Below, one piece after another: positions 51,240-62,243 of a DNA stretch of 64,000 nt. Position 1 is the first letter of the stretch. Each line of letters opens with the position of its first letter. The position numbers and the translations under genes are program-made. Source of the DNA: Bremia lactucae (taxonomy: Eukaryota; Oomycota; Peronosporomycetes; Peronosporales; Peronosporaceae). Below the pieces are notes generated by a model. The model was not told where the DNA came from and made no database searches. It saw nothing but the letters and a program-made list of their open reading frames with translations. The stretch covers positions 4,852,089 through 4,916,088 of the forward strand of contig NC_090611.1 of assembly GCF_004359215.1 (NCBI RefSeq), given 5' to 3'.

Positions 51240-52110
51240 GCGTAAGAATAAGTTGTATGCAAATATCAAAAAGTGTATATTCCCTGCAAGCGAAATACCA
51301 CTTCTTGGGTGCATCATGAAGAAACACGGTGTACGCCCTGATCCCGAAAAGATCGAGGCGATCACCGACTGGCATGTGCCAGTCGATGTCAAGGGACTTT
51401 GAAAGTTCCTCGACTTAGCGGCGTACTTACCTAAATAATCCCGCAATTATGCCGAGATGACAGCTCATCTCTCACGTCTCTTAAAAAAAGACGAGAAATT
51501 GCTATAGAACGCTGATTGTCAGCGATCTTTGAAGGTATCTAGCAAAGCTTGATGCAATCACCAATCCTGGCGATTGCGGACCAAGGCAGACCATTTCATG
51601 AGGTCTGTGACGCCAGCGATTTTGCAATCGGCTGTGCGCTAATGCAATACGATGGAGATGGCGAAGAGCGCGTCGTCTGATATCATTCGTGTCAGCTTCA
51701 ACCAGCTGAACGCAACTATCCCAGTGCATACCAAGGAACTCCTTGCCATCAAATATTCACTGGCTAAGTGTAGGGACTATCTCCTCGAAAATAGACCGTT
51801 TATTGTTTATACGGACCATGCGTCTTTACGAACGCCCTAAACAGTCCACACCTGTCGAAAAGAATAGTGAGATGGTTGTCTTTTTTCACGATGTATAACT
51901 TCTCCGTGGAATATAAATCAGGGCGACTCAATGTCATCGCTGATGCCCTTTCGCGCAGGTACGATTTCGAGCCAGCAGCGCAGAACAACAGTGAGGAAAG
52001 CTCACTGTTGCAACAATGAATTTTACGACGTCAACATACTTGATGATGTTAGAAGAGCCTATCAAGACGCTAAGGCTCTTATAACATTTGGTACGTCAAG
52101 AACCAATTTA
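51240..52110 (+). pseudogene. Gypsy RT connection and RNase H
   Basis: Frames near 51240-51480 read RKNKLYANIKKCIFPASEIP, GCIMKKHGVRPDPEKIEAI-like and AEMTAHLSRLLKKDE. RNase H follows near 51560-51960: DASDFAIGCALMQYDGDGEE, LQPAERNYPSAYQGTPCHQ-like with a shift (open frame 51652-51840), VYTDHASLRTP, then YNFSVEYKSGRLNVIADALS. Several breaks. Confidence 0.65.
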
Positions 52111-53286
52111 AAAGTGTAGATGGCGGTAACAGCGCAGTCGCGAAATTGCAATAAATCACTCCATACATAAAGGGAAAACGCTCAAGAACACTTACCTGTG
52201 TCTTGTGCGATTACCATCGCGTCACGGACTTTTTGTGTGATGGCCAATCGCTTATTCGCAATGCGTTGAGCCTCGCTCACGCATTTAGCATCAAACTCGC
52301 CTTTATCGTTTGAAGCTGCGCAAAGTAATTCTTCGTCGCGATGCCGTTGAATTGGTACGACAAGAAAACGGACGCCGGAACCTACAGGCCTCTCGTGTGT
52401 AGAGCCAAGCAACTCTTGCCTTTCCGATACAAAAAGCCATATAATAAGAGTGAAAAACGAAATAAGAATTGAATATCTCTTATTTTCGATAGAAATTACG
52501 TTGTCTAATAATTTAAACTAGCCCAAATACGGTGTTTTACCTATTAAGTACGATTTAAGTTGAGATGCGTCATTTATATTACGGAATTCATCAAAAATAT
52601 GGTCAAATGGAGCTACTTTACGTACATCTTCGCGCTGCTTCGTAAGGCTTTCGTAGGTTCACCCGTATAATTTCCATCGACATGGGTGGTAATGTAACAC
52701 GTTTGGAATGCTAAGGTAGTTTGACCAACGTTTTGTGAATGCTGGAATAGGTTGTTAGGTGGTAAATTCTGCATTTTCGGCAAAATTTTGGTGGCGTCAA
52801 ATAAAAAATTTAAAATCTCGCATGTAGGCCGTACTTTTGACTTTCTTGTATGCAAGGTGTCTGAAGAAAATGTGCATTTTGATTCGTTCTTATAGCAACA
52901 CGAATTGAGGGTCTGACGCACAGTTTGGTGTTTCGCGGTGATAAATGCCTATACATAAAAAAATCATTAACAATTTGGTCGCTGTTTTGCACTTTTTTAT
53001 ATTTCTACGTTAGGCTTTCTTAGGCTCACCTATATAAGCTTCCACCGAAATAGATGGAAACGATACGTGTTAGAGATGCTAAGGTAGCGCGCCTAAGGCT
53101 TGGTAATATCTTAAAAAAATTGAGTGAGGTAGCAGGCCTAAGGCTTGGTAATTTTTTTTAATAAAGTTGAGTGGCGTGAAAAGCATAATTAGTACAAAAA
53201 ATAATGAAAATCATCGTGCGCAGGCCGTACTTTTGACTTTCTTGTATGCCTTCCGTAAAAATTGATCACAACAATCCACAAAAAGA
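52111..53286. other. Foreign 1.18-kb segment inserted in the gypsy
   Basis: It interrupts pol between the RNase H end (about 52110) and the integrase start (53287). It has no gypsy-like frames. It holds an exon-like minus-strand frame (52517-52196) and two diverged copies of a 230-bp sequence at 52645-52870 and 53012-53255 (shared: aggttcaccc.tataa, ggaatgctaaggtag, ggccgtacttttgactttct). No terminal inverted repeats were recognised. Confidence 0.55.
52196..52517 (-). pseudogene. Exon-like fragment of an unknown gene
   Basis: An open minus-strand frame bounded upstream by ..GGGCTAG (possible 3' splice site) and downstream by CACAG/GTAAGT (good 5' splice site at 52195-52190). It reads ILISFFTLIIWLFVSERQEL (one hydrophobic segment) then GSGVRFLVVPIQRHRDEELL, DAKCVSEAQRIANKRLAIT, QKVRDAMVIAQDTG. 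No domain is recognised. It may be a host gene piece carried by the insertion. Confidence 0.3.
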
Positions 53287-54240
53287 TTGTTGAAATTGTA
53301 TAGATTCTCAACAGACCGATACACAACACGCAATGGGTTACTGTGTTGTACAGCCATTGCTGGCGACAAACCTCGTGTCGGCACCCATTATGATTTGCGC
53401 TTGCGCATCATGTATGAGTACCACGATGCACCACTAAGTGGTCATCGTGGACGTGAGAAGACTTATTTCACGATAGTCGCGACTTCTTCTGGCCACGCCA
53501 GTATGGGTTTGTCCGCAATTACACATGTGCTTGCGAAGTTTGTCAACGGGTAAAGCCCATTGCTTCATCCCGTGCTCCGTTACAACCACTGCCTGTACCG
53601 GTAAAGTGTTTGCTGTCGGAATCTATGGACTTCGTCTTCGGATTTCACGAGGACATTCGCAAAAATAATGGTATTCTTGTGTTTGCTGATGTTTCAGCAA
53701 GTAATACATCTTGCCGCCGTCCCGGAGTCGATAGCAGCCAACGGCTGTGCTCGTGTCTTTATTTACACGATATTTCGACTCCATGGGTACCCCGTGGACT
53801 GGTCTCCTATTGAGACGTTAGATTCACTCAGAATTTCGGCAACCTGCATTCGAATCTCTTGGAATACAGTTATAAATGTCAACTTCTGACCTCCTGAAAC
53901 AGATGGTCAGGCATAACGTGCAAATCGTATCCTCGAAGAGATATTTTGCGGATACGTCCACTCTTTTACGAGTTGGAGCGAGCTCTAGGCGATGGTAAGA
54001 TTTGCGATCAACTATTGAGTGCATGCTTCTACAAAGCATACACCGTTTTTCGTGAATGGCTTACGCCACCCACGTATGACCACTTGGTTTGAGAGTGGCT
54101 CTTATTCAAGGTGGGGGGAGGACTCGCTCGAGCAAAGAAACCTTCTAGCTCTTGATTATCACGCATTAGCACTAAGGTCAATGCGAAGGATACTAATATT
54201 TAATTAACATTGAAGTGGACAAACTCAGTAATAACAATAA
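53287..54240 (+). pseudogene. Gypsy integrase
   Basis: HHCC region: RLRIMYEYHDAPLSGHRGRE then ITHVLAKFVNG in a shifted frame. Core: MDFVFGFHEDIRKNNGILVF, IHLAAVPESIAANGCARVF and FRLHGYPVDWSPIETLD, the second Asp block, corrupted (SDRDP lost). The C-terminal part near 53990-54060 reads HASTKHTPFFVNGLRHPRMT. Not functional. Confidence 0.75.
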
Positions 54241-54696
54241 TGCTATTACTGACTTAGACAACGATGCTTAAAGACTCGGTATCGATAACGAAGAGACTGA
54301 TATCTTCGCAGTGCGAGTCGGTCGCACTGAAACAAATTTAAAACCGAGTCAGCAGGTGCTTTCGTGTTGGCTAGCGAAGCAGTGGTCCGTTTCGTACAAG
54401 TTTTATCGCTGATGCGGTGGACAGACAGAAACGAAACTCTAAAAAATAAAATGCAAAATTTCTTTCAATTAATGTTATCCATCTAGCCCTACTGTCTATG
54501 GTAAACCCTTCAAAACATGTAGCAAAAATGTAGGCAGTAATAAATTACAGCCCAGGTATTCCGGCCTATTTCGTGTACTACATCGCCAAGGCAATGCAAA
54601 CGCGATCGGGCTGTCTCGTAGGATGCGTACGCATCCTACGTTTATGTCGGGCGTCTCCGCCCGTATCATCTGTATGAGGCTTCTTCCGATTCCGGA

Positions 54697-56335
54697 TCAC
54701 CCGGGACGGTCTGCGGCGTCTGCCAGAGCCTGATGAAATCGAGCTAAAGCATGATAGTCTCGGGACAGAGTATGGTTCTCACGAACAAGACGATACACAA
54801 CATTCTCCAAATGTGCGATCTTTTGACGAGCTGTCACCAGCTCGTTTTGAAGGGTTGATATGTCCGTTTCCTCGCCAGTTGGTCAACCGCAAATTAGGCA
54901 TACTTTTTTACTGGCCACAGGAAACATTATCGACCATCACCGCTAACTCGCGGCGACAGGATCGCTCGTGATCAATGTCTTCTCTCAAATAGTGAAGGGT
55001 GTGATCAAATTAACGCTGTTGATTCGGGTTCGTCATACGAGGCGAACCCGATCCCCCCCCCTCCACGTCCGTTGACGTATTCGAGTGGTCAGAAGCATTT
55101 TCTTGTTGAACGCCTCTCGGACCACCGTGAGAAAAAGGGGGTTTAAACGAGTTAGCTCGTTCGTTGGCGAGGGTACCACCCTCGCATGATAGTTGGGAAC
55201 TTCGTGTCTAACTGATTATGGACGTTCCGGGTCTCGTACGATAGTACGACGAGACCCATACTCCACGACAGAAGGTCCATCAGAGAACGAGCCCTTTTGC
55301 GTTCGTAAAGGATTGGAGGTTCTCAATCCCTTGACGCATCTCACAAGAGATGAGCGTCCTCCAATAAGGATCTTCAATAGAGTATGCTTCCTTAGGGGCG
55401 TAACCTACGCCCCTAAAACAGCATGGGCATGAGTCCCCCCACGAGAGGTATTATAACCCTGCCTCTCTAGACAAACGGTGCAACCTATAGCGTCCACCGA
55501 CTACGGTCCGTTTTTTTTTGAACCGTTTTCGGAAAGCATCGAGATTGTCAAGCCTGACCTCGCGGCCTATGCTTTGGACATTCTGTACAAATGCTTCTTA
55601 AGCCTCGAAAAATGGAGTGAAACCCTTTGCCCGCTTACAAGTGTACCACCGAAGCCGTAACAAGCATCGGTATAGGTTTCCGTTTCGTCCTCACGTGGCT
55701 TGTGAAGCCTGGATGAGCCGAACAACGGATATGGCATCTATCCTTGGTCATACCAGACCAAGGAGTTAGGTTGCCCTTAGAGGGCAGGCTGCCAAGGCTT
55801 CTTTTGGGGAGCAAACCGCAAAATGTTGCGGACCCTCTCCCGTTGGCTCATGTTAACATTAACGCTAACATGGCTCTTGGCGCGATCCTTAAAATCACCC
55901 GTTCCTGGTGAGGTATGCTATCACCACCAGTAGCATTCATATTGAAGTGACCTTTACGGTCACTTCGCTTCTGGTGATGCATACTGACATCACCAGAGTG
56001 GTCGTCTCCATGGAGTCATCACAAGATGACTCTGCGCCAAATGGGTCTGACGAGGCGTCAAACAACTCCGTCATCACCTCTTAGGTTGTCACGTGAGATT
56101 TCGAAGGTTTCGCGGACGTGGCCGTGGTTGATTCCAAGGCCTTAACAGCTTTCACCGAGTCGGGCGATGATGCCGACTCGGCCCAGTCACCCCTACCACG
56201 GGGTAGCAGGTGACTTATACCAACGACTCCAATTAAAGTAAAAGGTGACTTCTTCCCAGCAGTAGACGCATAAGCGTCTACTCAAACTTGTGCATTACTA
56301 ACAGCTGCACTGATTCGTACAGCTGCCAATTTTGG
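54697..56335 (-). pseudogene. Long antisense reading frame 3' of gypsy pol, copy 3 (most complete)
   Basis: Minus-strand frames joined across about six breaks give one protein of some 500 residues: AGKKSPFTLIGVVGISHLLP; DWAESASSPDSVKAVKALES; MTELFDASSDPFGAESSCDD; RAKSHVSVNVNMSQRERVRN, ILRFAPQKKPWQPA; SRLHKPREDETETYTDACYG, FGGTLVSGQRVSLHFSRLKK; SGLTISMLSENGS; PTIMRGW; HYLREDIDHERSCRRELAVM; and at the end TGEETDISTLQNELVTARQK, IAHLENVVYRLVRENHTLSR, DYHALARFHQALADAA, a clear coiled coil. The stop lies at 54697, inside or just past the pol tail on the other strand. Homologous frames occur at 1-740 and 25192-25870. Function is unknown. Confidence 0.6.
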
Positions 56336-56716
56336 TTTTGAACAAAATCAATCATGTAAAAAATTGGAGTTTTGAATAAGAAAGCAATAATGTAAATTTA
56401 CAGGGGAAGGCATAGTAGTAGTTTTCTTCACTCCAAATCAGTCACTATTGTAACTGTTAATGAAGAGGAGGGGGTAAAAAGGGTGTCCGGTAACATAAAT
56501 ATTATTCCTTTAATAGGAATAATACTTATTATCTCCTATACGAGGAATAATATATAAAATTTTCTATACGAGGGATAATATTTATTATGTACGATAAGAG
56601 GAATAATATTTGTTATACCCCTCGCGACATCTACAATATCTGTTAAACAGAGCGCCAGCGAGTACGAGCGGGCCGGTCTCCGCTGGCGGCTCTGCTTAAC
56701 AGTCTGGCGGCCGAAT
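56336..56716. repeat. AT-rich degenerate tandem repeat and spacer
   Basis: At 56495-56615 the unit gaggaataatat recurs about every 28 bases, four times, similar to 48452-48540. The rest has a pair gagcgccagcg../..cgctggcggctc near 56650-56690 forming a hairpin. Confidence 0.5.
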
Positions 56717-57516
56717 ATGCTCAATATTTACAAAGAAGACCATCAACAAAACCTGACGCATCTCTTGATAATCTCGCCTTCCGCCAAAGAGATATGCACT
56801 AATTTCAGTGCCGGAAAGCTTTGGCTACTTGATGCCACCTACAAAACAAACCGGTTTGGCCTACCTCTGTTGCATATCGTAGGAGTGACGGCAACAGCGC
56901 AAACCTTCACCTTTGCATATTGCTTCATGTCGGCAGAAGAAGGAAAAACTACACGTGGGCAATGCATCTTGTCCATAACGTGTTCCACGATTGTGGCGTT
57001 GCTGCAAAGACTTTTGTGACAGACTGCGAACTTGCGCTTATGGGTGCTCTAGATGATGTTTTCCCTTCAACGAATTGCCTACTCTGCCGCTGGCACATCA
57101 ACAAGAATATACTGGCAAGGTTGCGACGAGCATTTGACACAGCTGACGCATTTCAAGAGCTTGTCACTCAATGAAACATTCTTGTTGCGACACTTTCTTC
57201 TGCTGACTATGATGACCAGCTTCGGAAAATGCGACCAACCTTTGATGTGCTAGTAATGCAGTGTCTTGCAAATACATGGCTAATCTAGAAGGAGAGATTT
57301 GTCACGGCTTTTTACGTGACAAACTTCACTTTGGTCATGCGACAGCGTCGCGCGTGGAGAATGCTCACGCTGCGTTAAAAAAAATGGATTGCCGTCTCAA
57401 CTGGCTATCTTTCTCAGTTGAAACAGCATGTCTACTAGCAAGCAGCCGTCAGCTAGCTTCCATCAAACATACAACAGCAAAGCAGCGAGCCATTCCAGAT
57501 ATGCAATTAGGACCGT
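56717..57516 (+). pseudogene. MULE transposase, split by a gypsy LTR
   Basis: Frames: KLWLLDATYKTNRFGLPLLH and IVGVTATAQTFTFAYCFMSA (first catalytic Asp), then after a 1-base shift YTWAMHLVHNVFHDCGVAAK, TFVTDCELALMGALDDVFPS (second Asp) and CLLCRWHINKNILARLRRAF; later KYMANLEGEICHGFLRDKLH and FGHATASRVENAHAALKKMD (the E-N-x-H-A-x-x-K block). It ends at AIPDMQLGP, where the LTR starts at 57517. The remaining part would lie beyond the gypsy's 3' LTR, outside what is seen. Only a few shifts, so a relatively young copy. Confidence 0.8.
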
Positions 57517-58178
57517 GTAATGGGCCTCTCATTACATGTCTTAGTACTTACCATAGTACATATACAAAGGTGCTGGGCACCGGAGATGAGACGGAGGGAA
57601 GCGGGACATGTATCTACAGGGTAAAAAATGGAGCCAGGGCTAAAGGTAGCCAGTTGTGCTCTAGATGAAGTGATGACGCCGCATCGTCATTACTCATCTT
57701 CCTAGAAACCATCTGGCGACACTGCATCGTCGACATGAGAGTTTCAAGTTCAAGTTCAGAGCTTCCCAGTCGAAGTTCAAGATTTACATTCAAGTACAAA
57801 ATGATGGTTCCTGCTTGGGACCTTCACTGGTGACGCGTCCAACGTGTCTCTACCGGTTGAAGTGAGTGGCGTGAGCCACTCACTTCGCAGGGAATTTTCC
57901 ACAGGACTACAAGTTCAAGGTCCTATGGGTTGAACCTCAGTGTACCCAAGGTTTTATACATCAGTTCGTAGGTTTTATTCATGCATGTGTAGGTTTTACT
58001 TGTAAAACCTCTAGGAGCTCTTGAGGCTAATTAGGAGTAGCGACAGGAACCATAACAGCTTTTCAATTCAGTTGTCATTTTACCTCCAACCTCGCAAGTG
58101 CCCTCCAACGTTTCCTCGCCACGGTTCAGTCTCCTCTTTTGGTGAGCTGAATAAGGGACTTGGCCTAGTCCCATTACA
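57517..58178 (+). repeat. 5' LTR of the gypsy element that follows
   Basis: It starts TGTAATGGGCC and ends CCCATTACA (inverted termini), 662 bases, followed after two bases by the primer-binding site. A different LTR family from that at 43475 (TGTAACGGGG). It inserted into the MULE transposase frame. Confidence 0.75.
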
Positions 58179-58180
58179 CC

Positions 58181-58196
58181 TGGTATCACTTTAAGG
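58181..58196 (+). other. Primer-binding site (Met-tRNA type)
   Basis: TGGTATCACTTT starts two bases after the LTR end. TGGTATCA is the usual start of sites complementary to the 3' end of initiator Met-tRNA. Confidence 0.55.
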
Positions 58197-58258
58197 AGTC
58201 CTTCCAACTCCTTGACTTGGCCAGTGTGCTCTGTTTCCCATTTTTCCCCACGGAATCA

Positions 58259-59190
58259 TGGATACATTGAGAGAGAATTTCCCCCACCTATCCGATCCGG
58301 AGTGGGCAGCGTAAGAGCGCATGGTCACTATCTTCGGCGAAGCAAGTTTGATCAACATGTTGAACACCTTCAATCCCGAAGCGCAGAAGTTGACGGCGCT
58401 CAACTTCATGCGCCAGGAGGTTGTTGGAGCGCAACGGCAGACCACAACTCCTGTTGCAAGAGTTGTGCCTCTAAAACTCGATGTGAACCATTACAAAGGT
58501 GGCGAGAATGAGCCCCTTTTACGTTGGTTCGTCGAGATGGATACAGCCTTGAGAGTTCAGCAGATTTATGATCCCGATCATCAAGTTGCTTTCGCAATGT
58601 CGAAGCTCGGTGGACGTGCGAGAAGCTGGGCATTCGGTCGTCGACTCACCAACCCTGGATGCTTCCCGGACTATGAAGCCTTCAAGTACGAGTTGAAGCT
58701 AGCGTTCGAGCCGCCGAAGAACAAATTCTCAGCTCGAGCTGAGTATCTGGACCTGCGCCAAGGACGTCTGGAGTTTCACGACTACGCGCAACGCGCTCGA
58801 TACCTAGTGTCGAGTATCGTGAGCAATCCAGTCGATTATGCACTCAGGTCGTCACGTTCATGAAAGGTCTGAACGATGGTCCAGTGAAGACTCAGCTGTT
58901 CCGAGAGTATCCGGAGACGATGGAAGACGCGATCAATCGCGCTCTTCAGGAAGAGTTCAGTCTTAGCCAAGCTCGCATCCACTAGAGTTCAACCCGGCAG
59001 CCGCGCCGGCAGTACCAGCCACGCCAGTACTACGACGGACCTGAGCCAATGGATCTGTCTGCTGTGTCCACACAAGCCAACGGGAATACGCGGTCGAGAC
59101 CGATGTTAAGTGTTTCCGATGTGATCGGATGGGCCACTTTGCTCGAGATTGCCAAGCGTCGGTCAATAACAGGCCGCTCTCGCAGCGCTC
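58259..59190 (+). pseudogene. Gypsy gag with CCHC knuckle
   Basis: It starts MDTLRENFPHLSDPEWAA then a stop and restart at 58321. The core reads LKLDVNHYKGGENEPLLRWF, VEMDTALRVQQIYDPDHQVA, MSKLGGRARSWAFGRRLTNP, YELKLAFEPPKNKFSARAEY. A shift near 58845 leads to TFMKGLNDGPVKTQLFREYP, MEDAINRALQEEFSLSQARI, PMDLSAVSTQANGNTRSRP and, in another frame, CFRCDRMGHFARDC (C-x2-C-x4-H-x4-C) near 59110-59155. It packages element RNA. Confidence 0.85.
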
Positions 59191-59307
59191 CCGCCCAACC
59201 TCGTCAGGTCGTGCTTTCAGCCGACCCCAGGGGCGGAGCGAACAAGCAAAAAACGGCAACGACCAGTAGGAGCGGGGCTCCCTACTGGCCGAGAACCAAG
59301 TTCTGCA

Positions 59308-59700
59308 ATGACGGTGGAGTCACAGGACTTGGGCCCCAACGTGCAACCTGCACACATGAAGTCCACCAAGAAGAAGACCAGTGTCGATCAGCGGTCAAAG
59401 CTGATAGTTTTGGACGTAAAGGTGAATGAGTCAGATCCACCTTTGCGTGCCCTGGTTGACACAGGTGCCTCGAACAACTTTGTTCGAGAGCATGCCCTCT
59501 CAGATAGCAACGTATTTGCACCTGATGTGAAGGAAATGGGCAAGATGGTCGTTCGATTCGCGGATGGATCAACAACCCAGATGGTGAAAGAATTGTTACT
59601 CTACACCTGGGATGTGAAGTTTTCCGAGGAGAAGATGAATTTATCCTTCTCGACCTCGATGACAAGTATGATATGATACTTGGGATGCCATGGGTGATGC
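59308..59700 (+). pseudogene. Gypsy aspartic protease
   Basis: The frame reads KLIVLDVKVNESDPPLRALV, DTGASNNFVREHAL (active site DTGAS intact), MVVRFADGSTTQMVKELLLY. A shift near 59640 moves the I-L-G-M-P-W block (YDMILGMPWVMRYQP near 59670-59710) to another frame. Length and motif order are normal for the family. Confidence 0.85.
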
Positions 59701-60209
59701 GCTACCAGCCATAGATTGATTGGAGACGGTATCTTATCAGTGTTCAAGGTTCGAACACAGTGCAGTGGGAATCTGCTGATGAGGAACAAGTACTATGGGT
59801 ATACGCCTCGGTTGAAGAAGTTCCAGATCCCTTTAGTGATTTCGCGGCGTGCGATGGCCCCGCATCTTCACAAAGTGGATCTGTTGAGCACAAGAAGGAA
59901 GCGCACCGACCAAGAAAAACCAAGAAGACTCAACCGAAGTCGTGGAGAGTCGCAACGAATGAGAACGTTCAACTCGTTCGTTGTGATCCGTCATGCGAAG
60001 CTAGTCCAGTTGAGACACGTACCTCTGAACAAGGTATGCATTCTCCTGCCACGCTAACTGACGAAGGAAACATCAACGGCCACGATGTTAAGCGAAAAAC
60101 ATGTTTAAGCTTTTGCTTATGACGATGTGGGGGTGGCACAGGGTGTCTGCAACGTATAGGTTGATAATCCCCCAAGCTCATTATCAAGTTTGCTCTCTCT
60201 CTGGGAGAA

Positions 60210-61010
60210 ATGAGCAAGAAGTCGTTCGTCCGCAGTCTCAAAGATGGCGAGATTGCCCAAGTGTGTATGATCGTTGCGCAAGCCGATCGCGAAGAAATAA
60301 ATACTTCGTCCAACATGGACATGGATGTACTGGAAGACAAGACCCGGATTGAGAGATACGAAACTCAGTCGTGGGATGCGCTCAAGGGAAACCCAGTGTA
60401 CGAACTTGCACTGGAGCTTAACGACAACTTCCCAGACAAGGTACCAGAGGAACTCCCAGTGAACCGTGGAGTCCATCATGAGATTGACTTGTCTCCTGGT
60501 GCCAAGTATTGCGTCACGAGACAGTGGCCATTGCCGAAGGAACAAGTCGAGGCAATCGACAAGTTCTTCGAGCAGCGTCGGACAGCTGGTCATGTGCGTG
60601 AGAGCAAGTCTCGGCACAGCAGCCCAACATTCTGTGTTAAGAAGACAACGGGTGGTTGGCGAATTGTTCATGCTTTCAATAAGCTGAATGACGCCACCAT
60701 ACCTGCTCAGACACCTGTTCCTTGGAAAGACATGATTCTTGATGGGATGGTGAATAGCACAGTCTTCAGCACCTTGGATTTGTTGGATGGTTTCTATCAG
60801 ATCCGAATGCGCGAGGCTGATGTTCCTCTGACAGCGGTTAACACGCCAAGCGGCATGCTGTGGGAATGGCTCATGATGCCACAAGGGTTAAAGAATGCGC
60901 CAGCGACGTTCAATCGCATAGTGACAAACATTCTTCGTCCCTTACGTGACTTGCTCCGAGTTATTTTGACGACATCTTCGTCCACAGCAGGCCACGTATA
61001 ACCGTGGGGA
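60210..61010 (+). pseudogene. Gypsy reverse transcriptase
   Basis: Open for 263 codons: HEIDLSPGAKYCVTRQWPLP, KEQVEAIDKFFEQRRTAGHV, SRHSSPTFCVKKTTGGWRIV, HAFNKLNDATIPAQTPVPWK, VFSTLDLLDGFYQIRMREAD (first Asp), MLWEWLMMPQGLKNAPATFN. The catalytic box YFDDIFVHS is present near 60963-60990, one base out of frame. The loss of one base at about 60955 is the only break in the RT. Confidence 0.9.
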
Positions 61011-61049
61011 CTTGGATGTTCACCTGATCACTTACGACGCCTATTCGAA

Positions 61050-62243
61050 GTGATGCGAGAGAACAAGCTCTACGCGAATCTGAAGAAGTGTATCTTCTGC
61101 GCGCCAGAAATCCCAGTCCTTGGCTGCTTTGTTGGCAAGAACGGTATCCACGCTGACCCAGAGAAAATCAAAGTGATCGACAAATGGCCTGCACCTCAGA
61201 ACATGAAGCAACAGCGCCAGTGGTTGGGTCTGGCCAATTACCTCCACAAGTACACACGGAACTACGCGGACATGACTCAGCCGCTTACGCGCCTACTCAA
61301 GAAGGACGTTGAGTGGAAGTGGGAACAGGAACATGAAGTGGCTTTCGAGTTGGTCAAAAGGAGCTTGCGTGAAGCGCCAGTGCTTGCGCTTCCTGATGAC
61401 AACAAGCCTTTCCATGTATTTTGCGATGCGAGTGATTACGCCATTGGTTGTGCATTAATGCAGCACGATGCCAATGAGCGAGAGAGAGTTATCTCCTATC
61501 AATCGCGGCAATTAAAGCCAGCAGAACGGAACTACCCGGTTCACGACAAAGAGTTATTGGCTATGAAATACTCTCTTGTGAAGTTCCGAGTCCACCTTCT
61601 CGGTGAAGAGCGCTTTGTGGTCTACACAGATCATGCGTCATTGCGCACTGCCGTGAAGGCCCCTCACTTATCCCAGAGGATGGCACGATGGATTGCATTC
61701 TTCTCGGAGTACAACTTTGTTGTACACTACAAGCCAGGCAAGGCAAACATCCTTGCTGATGCGTTATCAAGACGTCCGGATTATGACTCTCGATTGTCAG
61801 AGGATGTGCTAAGCGCCGCCTGCAAGAGTTGTCCAAGTGATCAAGAATCTGTGAACGCTACCGCAGTCCAAGCTCGCTCATTTGTTCGTGAGGACATTGC
61901 ACGAGCATACAAGGACGACGAAGGTTACTGGGAAATGCTGCAGGACCTCAAGAGCCCAACGGAGGATAAGCTGAAAAAGCTATCTCCAAGAGCGCGATCA
62001 CGGACCCACAGATATTCCATCCACGATGGTCTACTCTGCTATGGGGTTAACGATGACGACGTGCCAAGAGTTGTCGTTCCAAACGACGAAGAACTAAGGC
62101 ACCGTCTGTTGTTTGAGTACCACGACAGTCCCCGTGGAGGTCACTTTGGTTGCGAGAAGACTTTCATGAGCACTATTAGTGGCCGCATATGTACAAATGG
62201 GTGCGCAAGTACGTCCGTACTTGTGAGGTGTGCCAACGCGTGA
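61050..62243 (+). pseudogene. Gypsy RT connection, RNase H and integrase HHCC start (397 codons open)
   Basis: NKLYANLKKCIFCAPEIPVL, GCFVGKNGIHADPEKIKVI, RQWLGLANYLHKYTRNYADM; RNase H: PFHVFCDASDYAIGCALMQH, AERNYPVHDKELLAMKYSLV, YTDHASLRTAVKAPHLSQRM, YKPGKANILADALSRRPD, with Asp, Glu and Asp kept. The integrase zinc region begins LLFEYHDSPRGGHFGCEKTF, and a shift near 62180 ends the frame. Confidence 0.9.

Larger units (their letters stand above)
49270..54720 (+). mobile_element. Ty3/gypsy element, gag lost, protease to chromodomain-like tail
   Basis: It starts within the protease region (AFDCGESKKFLDAN near 49390), without gag or 5' LTR. RT (50580-51130), RNase H (51240-52100) and integrase (53287-54240) follow; a 1.18-kb foreign segment splits RNase H from integrase at 52110-53286. 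The end reads SGLFRVLHRQGNANAIGL and RRMRTHPTF near 54570-54640. It is the same family as the elements at 25610 and 38993. Numerous frameshifts. It is followed by a long antisense frame. Confidence 0.85.
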
